This document shows positions 1 through 7,179 of a DNA stretch of 26,931 nucleotides, piece after piece. A program made the translations under genes and the position numbers. Position 1 is the stretch's first letter. Every line of letters starts with the position of its first letter. The DNA comes from Candidatus Zipacnadia bacterium (GTDB taxonomy: Bacteria > Armatimonadota > Zipacnadia > Zipacnadales > Zipacnadaceae), in NCBI GenBank assembly GCA_029821455.1, contig JALGTI010000043.1:1-26931 (forward strand). The letters are read 5' to 3'. Below the pieces are notes generated by a model that was not told the origin of the DNA, searched no databases, and saw only the letters and a list, made by a program, of their open reading frames with translations.

Positions 1-9
1 CATCTTCAT
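1..9 (-). CDS. Start of a leftward gene running off the left edge
   Basis: Read leftward, the first bases give a strong AAGGAGG Shine-Dalgarno (18-12) followed by two in-frame ATG codons, at 9-7 and 3-1. The ATG at 3-1 lies 8 nt from the Shine-Dalgarno and is the better-spaced start; the one at 9-7 is only 2 nt away. A consensus sigma-70 promoter lies about 40 nt upstream on the same strand. Only the first one to three codons are inside the window, so nothing can be said about the product. Confidence 0.55.
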
Positions 10-53
10 CGCCTCCTTGCAATATGTTGATGTGCACACCAAACTTAGCGAAC

Positions 54-81
54 ATTATAGCACACGGGCGGGGCGTGTCAA
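54..81 (-). promoter_or_regulatory. Consensus sigma-70 promoter, leftward
   Basis: On the minus strand, TTGACA (81-76) and TATAAT (59-54) are both exact consensus hexamers, separated by 16 nt. Transcription would start near position 47, giving a leader of roughly 40 nt before the Shine-Dalgarno and ATG at the left edge. Both boxes being perfect in a GC-rich neighbourhood makes chance unlikely and suggests a strongly transcribed leftward gene. Confidence 0.8.
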
Positions 82-91
82 GGGGTAGTTG

Positions 92-175
92 AGAGGCAGA
101 CAACGACAGAGTAACGGCAGATAACAGCAGACAACGACAGCTACGGCAGACAAGGGCAGACACTACAGTAGCGAC
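92..175. repeat. Short direct repeats rich in GCAGACAACGACAG
   Basis: The 14-mer GCAGACAACGACAG occurs exactly at 96-109 and 127-140, and degenerate copies (CGGCAGA, GGGCAGACA, GCGACAG) fill the rest of the stretch. The strand is purine-rich and has no convincing reading frame. No spacer regularity typical of CRISPR is seen. It lies between a leftward promoter and a rightward operon, so it may be simple-sequence expansion in an intergenic region. Confidence 0.5.
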
Positions 176-200
176 AGCCCACCGCTGACCCACTCTCGTA

Positions 201-255
201 GGACAGGCATCCTTGCCTGTCCATCTGACGACCGCAGGCGAGACGCCTGCGCTAC
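201..255. repeat. Two adjacent palindromic intergenic repeats
   Basis: Bases 201-222 form a perfect hairpin with 9-bp arms (GGACAGGCA / TGCCTGTCC, loop TCCT). Bases 234-250 form a second hairpin, GCAGGCG-AGA-CGCCTGC, followed by GCTACC. The 24 bases at 232-255 recur identically at 1346-1369, and related palindromes lie at 1235-1330 and 17435-17453. These look like a dispersed REP-like family in this genome, not protein-coding DNA. Confidence 0.75.
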
Positions 256-317
256 CAACCTTCTTGGGTAGGGTAAGCTTCTCCTTCGACTGGCTCCCTT
301 CGGGTCTGAGCCTCACT

Positions 318-352
318 CTTCGACAGGCTCAGAGTGTAGTGAGCTTGTCGAA
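318..352. repeat. TTCGACAGGCTCA inverted repeat
   Basis: Arms TTCGACAGGCTCA (319-331) and TGAGCTTGTCGAA (340-352) pair over 13 bp with one G-T pair. A partial copy (CTTCGACTGGCTC) lies just upstream at about 284-296 and a degenerate one (GGTGAGCTTGCCGAA) downstream at about 374-388. Similar sequences are common dispersed repeats in environmental bacterial genomes. Together with the neighbouring palindromes they fill the space before the response regulator. Confidence 0.65.
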
Positions 353-488
353 CTACAGGGTCGAAGACAGGACGGTGAGCTTGCCGAACCCGCAGCTTGC
401 CCAAAGTGTGCGCAGACTGTGGAAGCTGGTGCTACTTGGGGAACAGGCCACAGGGCAGGGGGCGTTATAGGAGGGTGAGGGAGCGTAG

Positions 489-1205
489 ATGAGCAAGATA
501 CTGATAGTGGATGATGACCCGGGCGTCCGGGAGCTGCTGGAGATGTATCTGACCAACGAGGAGTTCGAGGTCAGAGCGGCGGCCAGTGGCCCTGAGGCGC
601 TCGATGCGGTGAAGAAGCGGCTGCCGGCTCTGGTGCTGCTGGATATTATGATGCCGGGGATGGACGGCTATGAGGTGTGCCGGTCGCTGCGGGCCAACTA
701 CGATGTTCCGATTATCTTCCTCACCTGCAAGGATGATGACCTGGACCCCATCATCGGGCTGGAGGTAGGGGCGGATGACTACATTACCAAGCCGTTCAAT
801 CCGCGCGAGGTGGTCGCCCGCGTGAAGGCGGTGCTGCGGCGCACCGACGTTCAGCAGCCCGGCGCGGGCAAGCGGATCAGTACCGAATGCCTGGATATCT
901 ACCAGGACACGCGGGAGGTCTGGGTGTTTGACACGCAAATCAAAGTGACCCCCAAGGAGTTTGATATTCTGTGGCTGCTGGCTTCCCACTCGCGGGTGGT
1001 GTTCTCGCGCGAGGAGATAATGCGGCAGGTGTGGGGCTATGAGGGTGAGTACTATGACGTGCGGACGGTGGACACCCACGTCAAGCGGCTGCGCAGGAAG
1101 ATAGCCGAGGCCGGCTGCAAGATGTGCACGATTGAGGCCGTGTGGGGGACCGGGTATCGCTTCATCGTGGACCCCGAGTGTGATTTCACGGCGCAAGAGA
1201 GGTGA
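489..1205 (+). CDS. OmpR/PhoB-family response regulator
   Basis: This is a 238-residue two-component response regulator. The N-terminal receiver domain shows the acidic pocket D8-D9-D10, the phospho-acceptor D52 in LLDIMMPGMDG, T78 and K100 in the DYITKPF motif. The C-terminal winged-helix DNA-binding domain (about 145-230) has the OmpR-family elements TPKEFDILWLL, FSREEIMRQVWGY, VDTHVKRLRRKI and WGTGYRF. The ATG is preceded by a GAGGGTGAGGGAG purine-rich ribosome site. The sensor kinase follows after about 200 bp of repeats, so the pair is very likely a cognate system. The PhoB/ResD subgroup cannot be decided from the sequence, and the stimulus and targets are unknown. Family assignment is firm. 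Confidence 0.95.
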   Translation: MSKILIVDDDPGVRELLEMYLTNEEFEVRAAASGPEALDAVKKRLPALVLLDIMMPGMDGYEVCRSLRANYDVPIIFLTCKDDDLDPIIGLEVGADDYITKPFNPREVVARVKAVLRRTDVQQPGAGKRISTECLDIYQDTREVWVFDTQIKVTPKEFDILWLLASHSRVVFSREEIMRQVWGYEGEYYDVRTVDTHVKRLRRKIAEAGCKMCTIEAVWGTGYRFIVDPECDFTAQER

Positions 1206-1234
1206 TTGTAAGAGCAAGGGAAGCCCGACGACTT

Positions 1235-1369
1235 GGACAGGCAAGGATGCCTGCCTTCGCAGGCCATAGCCCGCTACGGCGGGCGAAGGCCTGTCCTACG
1301 GAATAACCGCAGGCGGGATGCCTGCGCCACCCGTGTTGGCTACGGCCGCAGGCGAGACGCCTGCGCTAC
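1235..1369. repeat. Cluster of dispersed palindromic repeats inside an operon
   Basis: The stretch holds the GGACAGGC / GCCTGTCC palindrome in the orientation opposite to the copy at 201-222, then GCAGGCGGGATGCCTGC (1309-1325) and GCAGGCGAGACGCCTGC (1348-1364). The last copy is identical over 24 bases to 232-255. It sits between the response regulator and the kinase, which are presumably co-transcribed, so any transcript would carry several stable hairpins here. That could lower kinase expression relative to the regulator, but this is inference. Confidence 0.7.
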
Positions 1370-1406
1370 TGGCCCTTTGCAACTACTCCAATAAGAGGGC
1401 TGTGGC

Positions 1407-3131
1407 GTGACGCAAAGTGTACTGGGACGACTGACGATCACTCACCTGCTGGTGGCACTGGCCAGCGTTGTGCTGGTGGCGGCGCTCTCCTCTCACCTGT
1501 TCTCGGTCTACTATGTCAGCCAACGGCGTGGAGAACTGGTCGCGGCGGCCGAGACCCTGGCACGTGCCTCTGAAGACCTGCTGCTTGAGGCCGACCGGGA
1601 ACAGCTTTTCGAGTTGACATCCACAGGGGGGGAGATGCTGGGCGGGAGGATCTGTGTGTTCGATGCGGAGTCCGCGCGGCTGGTGGCCAGCAGTCACGCC
1701 GGCATCCCCGGCCAGGAGCAAGCGGCGGCTGAAAGCTATCTGCAAGCCAGTCTCAATGCCACGGAGGCCGAAACTACGCGGGTCGAGTGTCAGGGTCTGG
1801 TCTATAGCATAACGGTGCCGGTGCGGCACCGGCCCAGCGACGAGCTACTGGGGCTGGTAGTGCTACGCTGCCCGATTGCCGGCATCCAACGCATCGTGGC
1901 GGCACAGCGGTTCAGCAGCGTGCTAGCCGCTATCGGAGCTGCGCTGCTGGCAGTGCTGTTGGCTGTGATGGCGTCCAGGGCGGTGTCGCGTCCCCTGCGT
2001 GACATCAGCCAAGCTGCGCAGCGCCTCGCCGAGGGCGACTTCGATGTGCATGTGGAGCCTCGGGGGCCGACGGAGGTGGCGATGCTGGCTCGCGCCACCA
2101 ACTGGTCGGCCCGCAACCTCAAGGACACATTCGCGCAACTGTCGGCTGAGAGGGAGAAGCTGGCCGATGTGCTGGTCAGTATGTCCGACGGGGTGCTAGC
2201 CTACGATGAGCAGGGTGAAGTGATGTTGGTCAATGAACGCGCCCGCGAGTTGTTGCTACTGCCAGCCGGAGAGCTCGCAGGCGGCGATATCGAGGAGCTG
2301 CTGCCCGAGCCGGACCTGAGGGAAACCCTGGGGAATGGGACTGGCGATGAGCCGCTGGCGCTGGGTTCGCGGAAGCTGCACGTTACTACCGCGCGGCTGT
2401 CCAGCGGCGGAGGCACAGTGGCTGTGATTGTGGATGTTAGCGAGGCCGAGCGGCTTGAGAGGATGCGGCGCGATTTCGTCGCCAATGCGTCCCACCAGCT
2501 TCGCACCCCGCTTACCTCCATTCGTGGCTATCTGGAAGCCCTCTCCGACGGCACGGCAGCCAGCCCTGGCCAGCAGGCACGCTGCTTGGCGATTGCCCTC
2601 GAACAGGTGGGCCTGCTGCAGGGGCTTGTGGACCAGTTACTGGAGCTGTCGCGCTTGCAGGCCCGGGCTGGCCCGGAGCAGAGGGTCGCGCTGAGTCTGG
2701 TAGAGGTAGCCGAGCGGGCTTGTGAGCACCTCGCGCCGCTGGCCGACAGAGGCGGTGTTAAGCTTGTGGTGGAGACCGATGGCAACCCTCCGCAAATCGA
2801 AGGCGACCCTGACCGGCTGCTTCAGGCTACGCATAACCTCCTGGACAACGCGATCCGTTACACACCGGCAGGGGAGACAGTGCATGTGCGCGTGCGCCAG
2901 CGGCCGCAGGGAGTGGAACTGGCCGTGGCAGACAGGGGGCCGGGCATCTCCGAGGGGCAAGCTGAGGCTGTTTGGGAGCGGTTCCAGAGTGGCGACGACA
3001 AGACCGGCGCAGCCGGCCTGGGTCTGGCAATCACCAAGGAAATTGTGCAGGCGCACGATGGGCAGGTTTCCGCCCGGTCTAACCCCGCAGGCGGCGCGAC
3101 CTTCGGATTCATCCTTCCCTCGAGAACCTAA
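1407..3131 (+). CDS. Membrane sensor histidine kinase (PhoR-like)
   Basis: A 574-residue sensor kinase, partner of the response regulator upstream. In order: a transmembrane helix (about 13-33), an extracytoplasmic sensor region (about 35-165), a second helix (about 172-192, Ala/Leu/Val-rich), a HAMP linker starting RPLRDISQAAQRLAEGDFD, a PAS-like region (VLAYDEQGEVMLVNERA), the HisKA H-box ANASHQLRTPLTSI with phospho-acceptor H363, and the ATPase domain with N-box LDNAIRYTP (N481), ADRGPGIS, VWERFQSGD and GLGLAITKEIVQAHDG. All catalytic elements are present. The start is GTG with a weak AGAGGG site. The order HAMP-PAS-HisKA-HATPase resembles PhoR, but the signal is unknown. Confidence 0.93.
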   Translation: MTQSVLGRLTITHLLVALASVVLVAALSSHLFSVYYVSQRRGELVAAAETLARASEDLLLEADREQLFELTSTGGEMLGGRICVFDAESARLVASSHAGIPGQEQAAAESYLQASLNATEAETTRVECQGLVYSITVPVRHRPSDELLGLVVLRCPIAGIQRIVAAQRFSSVLAAIGAALLAVLLAVMASRAVSRPLRDISQAAQRLAEGDFDVHVEPRGPTEVAMLARATNWSARNLKDTFAQLSAEREKLADVLVSMSDGVLAYDEQGEVMLVNERARELLLLPAGELAGGDIEELLPEPDLRETLGNGTGDEPLALGSRKLHVTTARLSSGGGTVAVIVDVSEAERLERMRRDFVANASHQLRTPLTSIRGYLEALSDGTAASPGQQARCLAIALEQVGLLQGLVDQLLELSRLQARAGPEQRVALSLVEVAERACEHLAPLADRGGVKLVVETDGNPPQIEGDPDRLLQATHNLLDNAIRYTPAGETVHVRVRQRPQGVELAVADRGPGISEGQAEAVWERFQSGDDKTGAAGLGLAITKEIVQAHDGQVSARSNPAGGATFGFILPSRT

Positions 3132-3158
3132 CTCACCCAACGTCAACCGACAGAAGAG

Positions 3159-3379
3159 CGGGCAGCGCAATCATTGTAGGCTGTCCAGCCACAGCTGATT
3201 CGCTGCCCGATAGAAATGGCGCTGGCGCAGCGCATTTCTCTGGTTCGGTAGGGGGGGATCCACTTACCTGTTTCCCGACCTTGCTGCCATTAGATGGCAA
3301 CAAAGGAACGGTTGCGGGCAAGGGTGCCGGACCACAGATGATGCCCTAGCCAGCGCCACCAGCCGATTTAGGATCGGCT
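3159..3379. ncRNA. Candidate structured RNA between convergent genes
   Basis: No convincing gene occupies 3132-3526. Instead three inverted repeats lie side by side. First: CGGGCAGCG (3159-3167) pairs with CGCTGCCCG (3201-3209), extended by AATC/GATT and enclosing GGCT/AGCC (3179-3182, 3187-3190). Second: TGGCGCTGGC (3217-3226) pairs with 3349-3358, enclosing a 14-bp helix with one mismatch (3237-3250 with 3325-3338), CCCGACC with GGTTGCGGG (3274-3280, 3310-3318) and a hairpin with arms 3281-3290 and 3294-3303. Third: AGCCGAT (3361-3367) with ATCGGCT (3373-3379). G-U pairs do not favour one strand consistently. I could match it to no RNA family. The rest of the gap (3400-3526) is unusually AT-rich. 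A decayed repeat element is the main alternative. Confidence 0.4.
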
Positions 3380-3526
3380 GTAAGACTGTCTGTTATAAGG
3401 GTACACAGGATGTCAACTTTTATTGACGTGGAGGATATTATACTTATAGCCGCAAGGTATACAATAATTTACAAATAGAGATACGCTCAAGATTAAATCA
3501 AGCCAGCACGCTCTTATGTACGCCCG

Positions 3527-4642
3527 TTATAGATTACGGAGAATCAGCGATGCTATCTCTTGACGCCCCTCTGCGTAGGCTGTTGGATTGCGTTCCCAGT
3601 CGGTGAAAGAACGCGCCAGACTGTCCACAATGGCGTCAACTTGTTCCTTCCCCACTTTGTCCGCCGCCAGGGTCATGTACTCAAAGTCCTCCATTCCCTT
3701 CCTGATGAGCTTGAGGCGAATGGATGGCACCGGCCCCCGGGTGCCGGCCTCAGTACCCGGATACAGTAGCATCCCCTCGCCCCAGTAGCTATCGCGGAAG
3801 TGCGGACGCGTCCAAACATCCTCGTAGGGCTTCCAGTATACGCTGGACCAGTACAGGAATCCCTTGATATCATAATGCCAGCTCACCCAGAAAGGGGCGC
3901 GGTAGACGAGAGGTGGAAAATCTATTTGCCAGAAGGGATTCTTCGTGTCGCGTTGGCAAAGCGCTGTGTAGCTCCAGATTTCTTCACCAAGCGCCTGCCG
4001 CTGGCGGGCGGTCTGTTCATCGTAAAGACCCCATAGGGGGCACCAGATGTCCACCGCACCGTAAAGGTCCCCCCACTGCGGGTCGGAGGTGATGGTCTGC
4101 TCGGTGCACAGGCATTTGATGCCGCGGTCAGCCTCGTGAATGAGAGCGCCCTCCTGGCGAACGACCTCGTACTCCTCTGCGTCGTTAGGCTCATCTTTCA
4201 TGTAGATATAGGCCAGGTCCAGCCAGCCCTTCTCGCGCAGGTAAGCCGCCAGGTCTCGCAGGTAGAGCTTACACTTCTCCGGCTCACCGCGGTATTTGAA
4301 GGGGATGGCAAGCGCGTTGACGTGGCGCTCCTCTACCATCATTCGCAGCCGCTCGCCGCTTGCGCTATCATCTATCCCCCCTTCCTCTGTCCACTCCGGC
4401 CAGATGTTGCCGAGCGATCCGGGAATACAGCGGTGAGCCAGCAGCGTGTCTATAGCGAACGGGTTACTCAGGTAGCCGAAGTTTGAGCGCATCGCAATAG
4501 TGTCAGGAAGGGAGAAGTCATACACTGTCAGCTCAACGGGCACTTCGGCCAGCGTCTGGTCACCGGCGCTCACTGTCACCGTTCCAGTATACTCGCCCGC
4601 AGCCGCATCTAGCGTCTGGCTCCACGTCAAAGGGCACCGCAT
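3527..4642 (-). CDS. DUF4091 protein, C-terminal part (broken gene)
   Basis: This frame holds most of a DUF4091-type, glycoside-hydrolase-like protein. Recognisable are the bridging strand AAAGEYTGTVTVSAG, the barrel region with YIYMKDEPNDAEEYE (about 150-165), GFLYWSSVYWKPYEDVW, and the family signature GEGMLLYPGTEAGTRGPVPS followed by IRLKLIRKGMEDFEYM near the C-terminus. The N-terminal part, with signal peptide, lies in another frame at 4560-5048. The apparent ATG at 4642 is inside the break and is probably not a real start. Relatives I recall occur in polysaccharide-use clusters, which agrees with the rhamnosidase upstream. The substrate is unknown. It ends at TAA 3529-3527, convergent with the kinase. 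Confidence 0.8.
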   Translation of the reverse strand: MRCPLTWSQTLDAAAGEYTGTVTVSAGDQTLAEVPVELTVYDFSLPDTIAMRSNFGYLSNPFAIDTLLAHRCIPGSLGNIWPEWTEEGGIDDSASGERLRMMVEERHVNALAIPFKYRGEPEKCKLYLRDLAAYLREKGWLDLAYIYMKDEPNDAEEYEVVRQEGALIHEADRGIKCLCTEQTITSDPQWGDLYGAVDIWCPLWGLYDEQTARQRQALGEEIWSYTALCQRDTKNPFWQIDFPPLVYRAPFWVSWHYDIKGFLYWSSVYWKPYEDVWTRPHFRDSYWGEGMLLYPGTEAGTRGPVPSIRLKLIRKGMEDFEYMTLAADKVGKEQVDAIVDSLARSFTDWERNPTAYAEGRQEIASLILRNL

Positions 4643-5048
4643 CGAACCGCGCGCCGCTCAACTCAGTGCCGTCAACGGGGTCTACAAAGGGTATCAACGC
4701 GTCGGGATACCAGCCGGGGGCAGCCGTGGAGGCATAGCTGGGCTCGAAGATATTGATGTAATGCTCCCGGAAGAGCGTGATGTTCTCAGCCGGAATCTCG
4801 CCTGCGGCTCCGACCAGAGGGCTTGCAATAACATTCACGTCGGTAAGGGCCCTCGCTCCAGCGTGCACGATGATCCGGAAGGGTTCATACTCATTGCGCG
4901 CCGCCTTGATGTCCGCCGACCGTTGGGGGCCGGGCGTAGTGCTCTTGAGTACGTGCTGCCAGGGTGATGCCACCCAGATTGTCGGCTCCTGTGCCCATGC
5001 GACTGCGCAAACCACCAATCCCAGGATAGCCATCGTCAGCTTGTCCAC
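4560..5048 (-). CDS. DUF4091 protein, N-terminal part with signal peptide (broken gene)
   Basis: The frame begins at GTG 5048 with an AAGGAAGG ribosome site about 10 nt upstream. The first 20 residues (MDKLTMAILGLVVCAVAWAQ) are a signal peptide with likely cleavage after AWA, so the product is exported. The following EPTIWVASPWQHVLKST and IKAARNEYEPFRIIVHA are typical of the N-terminal beta-domain of DUF4091 proteins. Homology stops around FDAVPFDV and resumes in the other frame at AAAGEYTG. Only about 8 codons separate these points where I would expect roughly 20, so the lesion looks like a small deletion of 3n+2 bases and not just a 1-base slip. The full gene would span 3527-5048, about 505 residues. 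Confidence 0.75.
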   Translation of the reverse strand: MDKLTMAILGLVVCAVAWAQEPTIWVASPWQHVLKSTTPGPQRSADIKAARNEYEPFRIIVHAGARALTDVNVIASPLVGAAGEIPAENITLFREHYINIFEPSYASTAAPGWYPDALIPFVDPVDGTELSGARFDAVPFDVEPDARCGCGRVYWNGDSERR

Positions 5049-5117
5049 GATGTCACTTCCTTCCTTACATCTTGTCCTCAGCAGCCGTTTTGCAAGACTG
5101 TCGTTCGCTACACGTGG

Positions 5118-6857
5118 CTATAGGGCCTCTCTGAACCACTCGGTCATATCATCCAGCATCTGCGGAGTGAGGTCATGCTTGCCTGGATAGATGGGTACGT
5201 CGAAACTGTCAGGGCAGCCGGCCTCCGTGTACAACTGCTTGCCGATGCGACCCAGATCCTCAACGGCGTCCAGCGGCATTCCTACATCCTCAACTGCGCC
5301 GATGACTTTGCAGGCCCGAGGGCAGATGGCGGCCAGCAGTTGTGGATGGTCGAAGTGTAGCAGGATGTTGGGGATGTAGAAGTAGGTGCTGTGGAAGCCG
5401 GTCTGACCGTGATCAGCCAGGGCAGCCAGGGAACCGACCCCACCACAGACCGGCACCGATAGCCTGATGCGCTCCTCCAGGCAGGCAGCATAGAAGGTCA
5501 CAATACCGCCCAGCGAAAAACCCGTGCAGCCGATGCGGTCAGCGCCTACATCGGGGCGTCTGGTCAGGTAGTCAACGACCGCAAGGCAGTCCTCGACCAG
5601 TCCGCCCATTGCCGGCCGGCCGTAGATCTGGTCCACCTTGGCCCGCTCCAGCATAGATAGCCCCAGACGGCCACCGTAGCTGCGTTGCGAAGGCGCGATG
5701 GTGACAAAGCCCCGACGGGCTAGCTCGCGGCCCCAGCCGTGCAGCCTGACATCCGCAGGCTGGTAGTTGTACTCGCGCTCCATCACAAATTCCCGGCTGC
5801 GGCCGGAGCCATGCAGGCAGACGATGGCCGGGGCAAGGGCCTGAATATCCCTGGGTATTGCCACCAGCACCGGCACCATCTCATCCGGCTGGTGTGGCAC
5901 GCAGATGCGCAGGTCCTCGATAGTGACATCATCGTGCTCCTCGCGGCTGCACAGAATCACGCCAGGATGTGAGTCTTCCGCCTCCATCCCCATCAGTTCC
6001 CGCAGCTTCAGGCGCATCTGGTGCTGCTCATCGGGGCTCAGCGGATGCGGCGGCTCAGGCTCAGGTATCTTTGCTGACATATCCAGCAGGAAGAATTCGT
6101 CTTCCTGAGCGCGCTCGACGCAATATTCGTACATCCCCTTGGCGTCAATGAGCATCACATCGGCATCGCCAATCTTGCCCTTGATCAATAGCCCTCGCTC
6201 GGCCAAGTGCCCCTCCTGTTCAACAAACCGGTTTCTGGTCGCCGGGCTTGGCGCGTAAACGCGCACAGGGACTTTGATGATGTTGCCATCATAGTCCACC
6301 ACCTCCCCGACCTGCGTTTCATCGGCCAGCCGATAGCCGGTCAGGTGCTCCTCGATTGCGTGGAAGGTCGTATTGCAGGCCAGGTTCATACCCAGGAACA
6401 GCAACTTGCCACCGAGTTCGATGTTGCGCATAAATGGTGAGGGACCGCCGACGGAGCTGGGGCTGTAGTGATGGTCTTTGGTCAGGAACTCGGCGTGGGG
6501 GCCAATGGCTGAGCACGGGTGGGTAGGATGGAGGCTGCGGATCGCCTCGGGCCGGTTCATCAGGGCGTTGTTTATCGCGCCCAGGCACGATGGTGACTGG
6601 CGTACATCCAGCTTCGCCATGTTTCGTAGCCACACGTTCTGCGAGCCGGCATAGGAGGCTGTGGGCATACAGACCGTGCCGCTGGGCCCGACGGCCTCCA
6701 GCAGAGCATCAACCACTGCCTCTGCTCCGCCTTCAACGTAGCCGAAACGAGACAGGGATGTATGGGCCAGCACCACATCACCCTCCTGCAATCCCAACTC
6801 CCGCAAGCCCTTGACTATGTCATCCTTGGTTACGACAGTGTGGGTCTGATGGTTCAC
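5118..6857 (-). CDS. AAC(3)-family acyltransferase domain fused to alpha/beta hydrolase
   Basis: The 579-residue protein joins two enzyme modules. Residues 1 to about 270 match the aminoglycoside N3-acetyltransferase (AAC(3)) fold family: AHTSLSRFGYVEGGAEAVVD, GPSGTVCMPTASY and the active-site region LHPTHPCSAIGPHA. Residues about 320-579 are an alpha/beta hydrolase of the dienelactone-hydrolase/acetyl-esterase type with oxyanion region CLHGSGRSREF, nucleophile S448 in GFSLGG and catalytic histidine candidate H561 in PGKHDL. The start is GTG 6857, preceded by GGAAGAAGGAA; an open frame continues upstream but reads as low-complexity Arg/Pro sequence. It lies between GH78 and DUF4091 genes, so an acyl-sugar substrate is more plausible than an aminoglycoside. 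There is no signal peptide. Confidence 0.82.
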   Translation of the reverse strand: MNHQTHTVVTKDDIVKGLRELGLQEGDVVLAHTSLSRFGYVEGGAEAVVDALLEAVGPSGTVCMPTASYAGSQNVWLRNMAKLDVRQSPSCLGAINNALMNRPEAIRSLHPTHPCSAIGPHAEFLTKDHHYSPSSVGGPSPFMRNIELGGKLLFLGMNLACNTTFHAIEEHLTGYRLADETQVGEVVDYDGNIIKVPVRVYAPSPATRNRFVEQEGHLAERGLLIKGKIGDADVMLIDAKGMYEYCVERAQEDEFFLLDMSAKIPEPEPPHPLSPDEQHQMRLKLRELMGMEAEDSHPGVILCSREEHDDVTIEDLRICVPHQPDEMVPVLVAIPRDIQALAPAIVCLHGSGRSREFVMEREYNYQPADVRLHGWGRELARRGFVTIAPSQRSYGGRLGLSMLERAKVDQIYGRPAMGGLVEDCLAVVDYLTRRPDVGADRIGCTGFSLGGIVTFYAACLEERIRLSVPVCGGVGSLAALADHGQTGFHSTYFYIPNILLHFDHPQLLAAICPRACKVIGAVEDVGMPLDAVEDLGRIGKQLYTEAGCPDSFDVPIYPGKHDLTPQMLDDMTEWFREAL

Positions 6858-6891
6858 GGTTCCTTCTTCCTTTCGTTTTTCCACAGAAGTT

Positions 6892-7000
6892 CTACTCTCG
6901 CACCTCCACGGCCAGGGCAATGACTGTGCCGGCGGGGATGTCAACGGTAAGGACAGCCGCGCGCCTGCTGGTGACCTCGCGACACGCCTCACCCCACGAC
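6892..7000 (-). pseudogene. Possible remnant of a protein C-terminus
   Basis: The 322-bp gap between the AAC(3)-esterase and the rhamnosidase (6858-7179) has no intact gene. In one minus-strand frame, ending at TAG 6894-6892, it encodes a plausible beta-strand tail (AAVLTVDIPAGTVIALAVEV preceded by WGEACREVTSRR). Upstream that frame soon meets a stop, while a neighbouring frame reads KKAAVNSQYDEEAVG. This could be the eroded end of a secreted or carbohydrate-active protein. It may also be chance, and no family is recognised. Confidence 0.25.
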
Positions 7001-7179
7001 GGACGCCCGTCCCCACCCGGCCGCGCAGAATGCCAACAGCTTCTTCATCATACTGGGAGTTGACCGCAGCCTTCTTGGCAAATGTCAATCATGACAGGCC
7101 CAGTAGGATGTTCGCAAGGGACACCTCTCCTCACCTGCTCGATGCGCCCTCACAGCTTATGTGTTCCAAGATGCCTGAG

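Noticed and set aside
92..175. CRISPR-like array
   Set aside because: The repeat units are only 14 bases, degenerate, with no regular unique spacers and no cas genes nearby.
465..1244. Minus-strand open frame of 259 codons over the response regulator
   Set aside because: It is antisense to a gene with complete receiver and winged-helix motifs, and its own translation is His/Leu/Arg-rich without any domain.
3217..3358. Cobalamin or c-di-AMP riboswitch, SRP, 6S or RNase P RNA
   Set aside because: Conserved core motifs of these families could not be found on either strand, and the position between convergent genes does not suit a leader element.
6858..7088. Longer start (ATG 7088) for the AAC(3)-esterase
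   Set aside because: The added 77 residues are Arg/Pro-rich and unlike the family, while GTG 6857 has a strong ribosome site directly before the AAC(3) domain.
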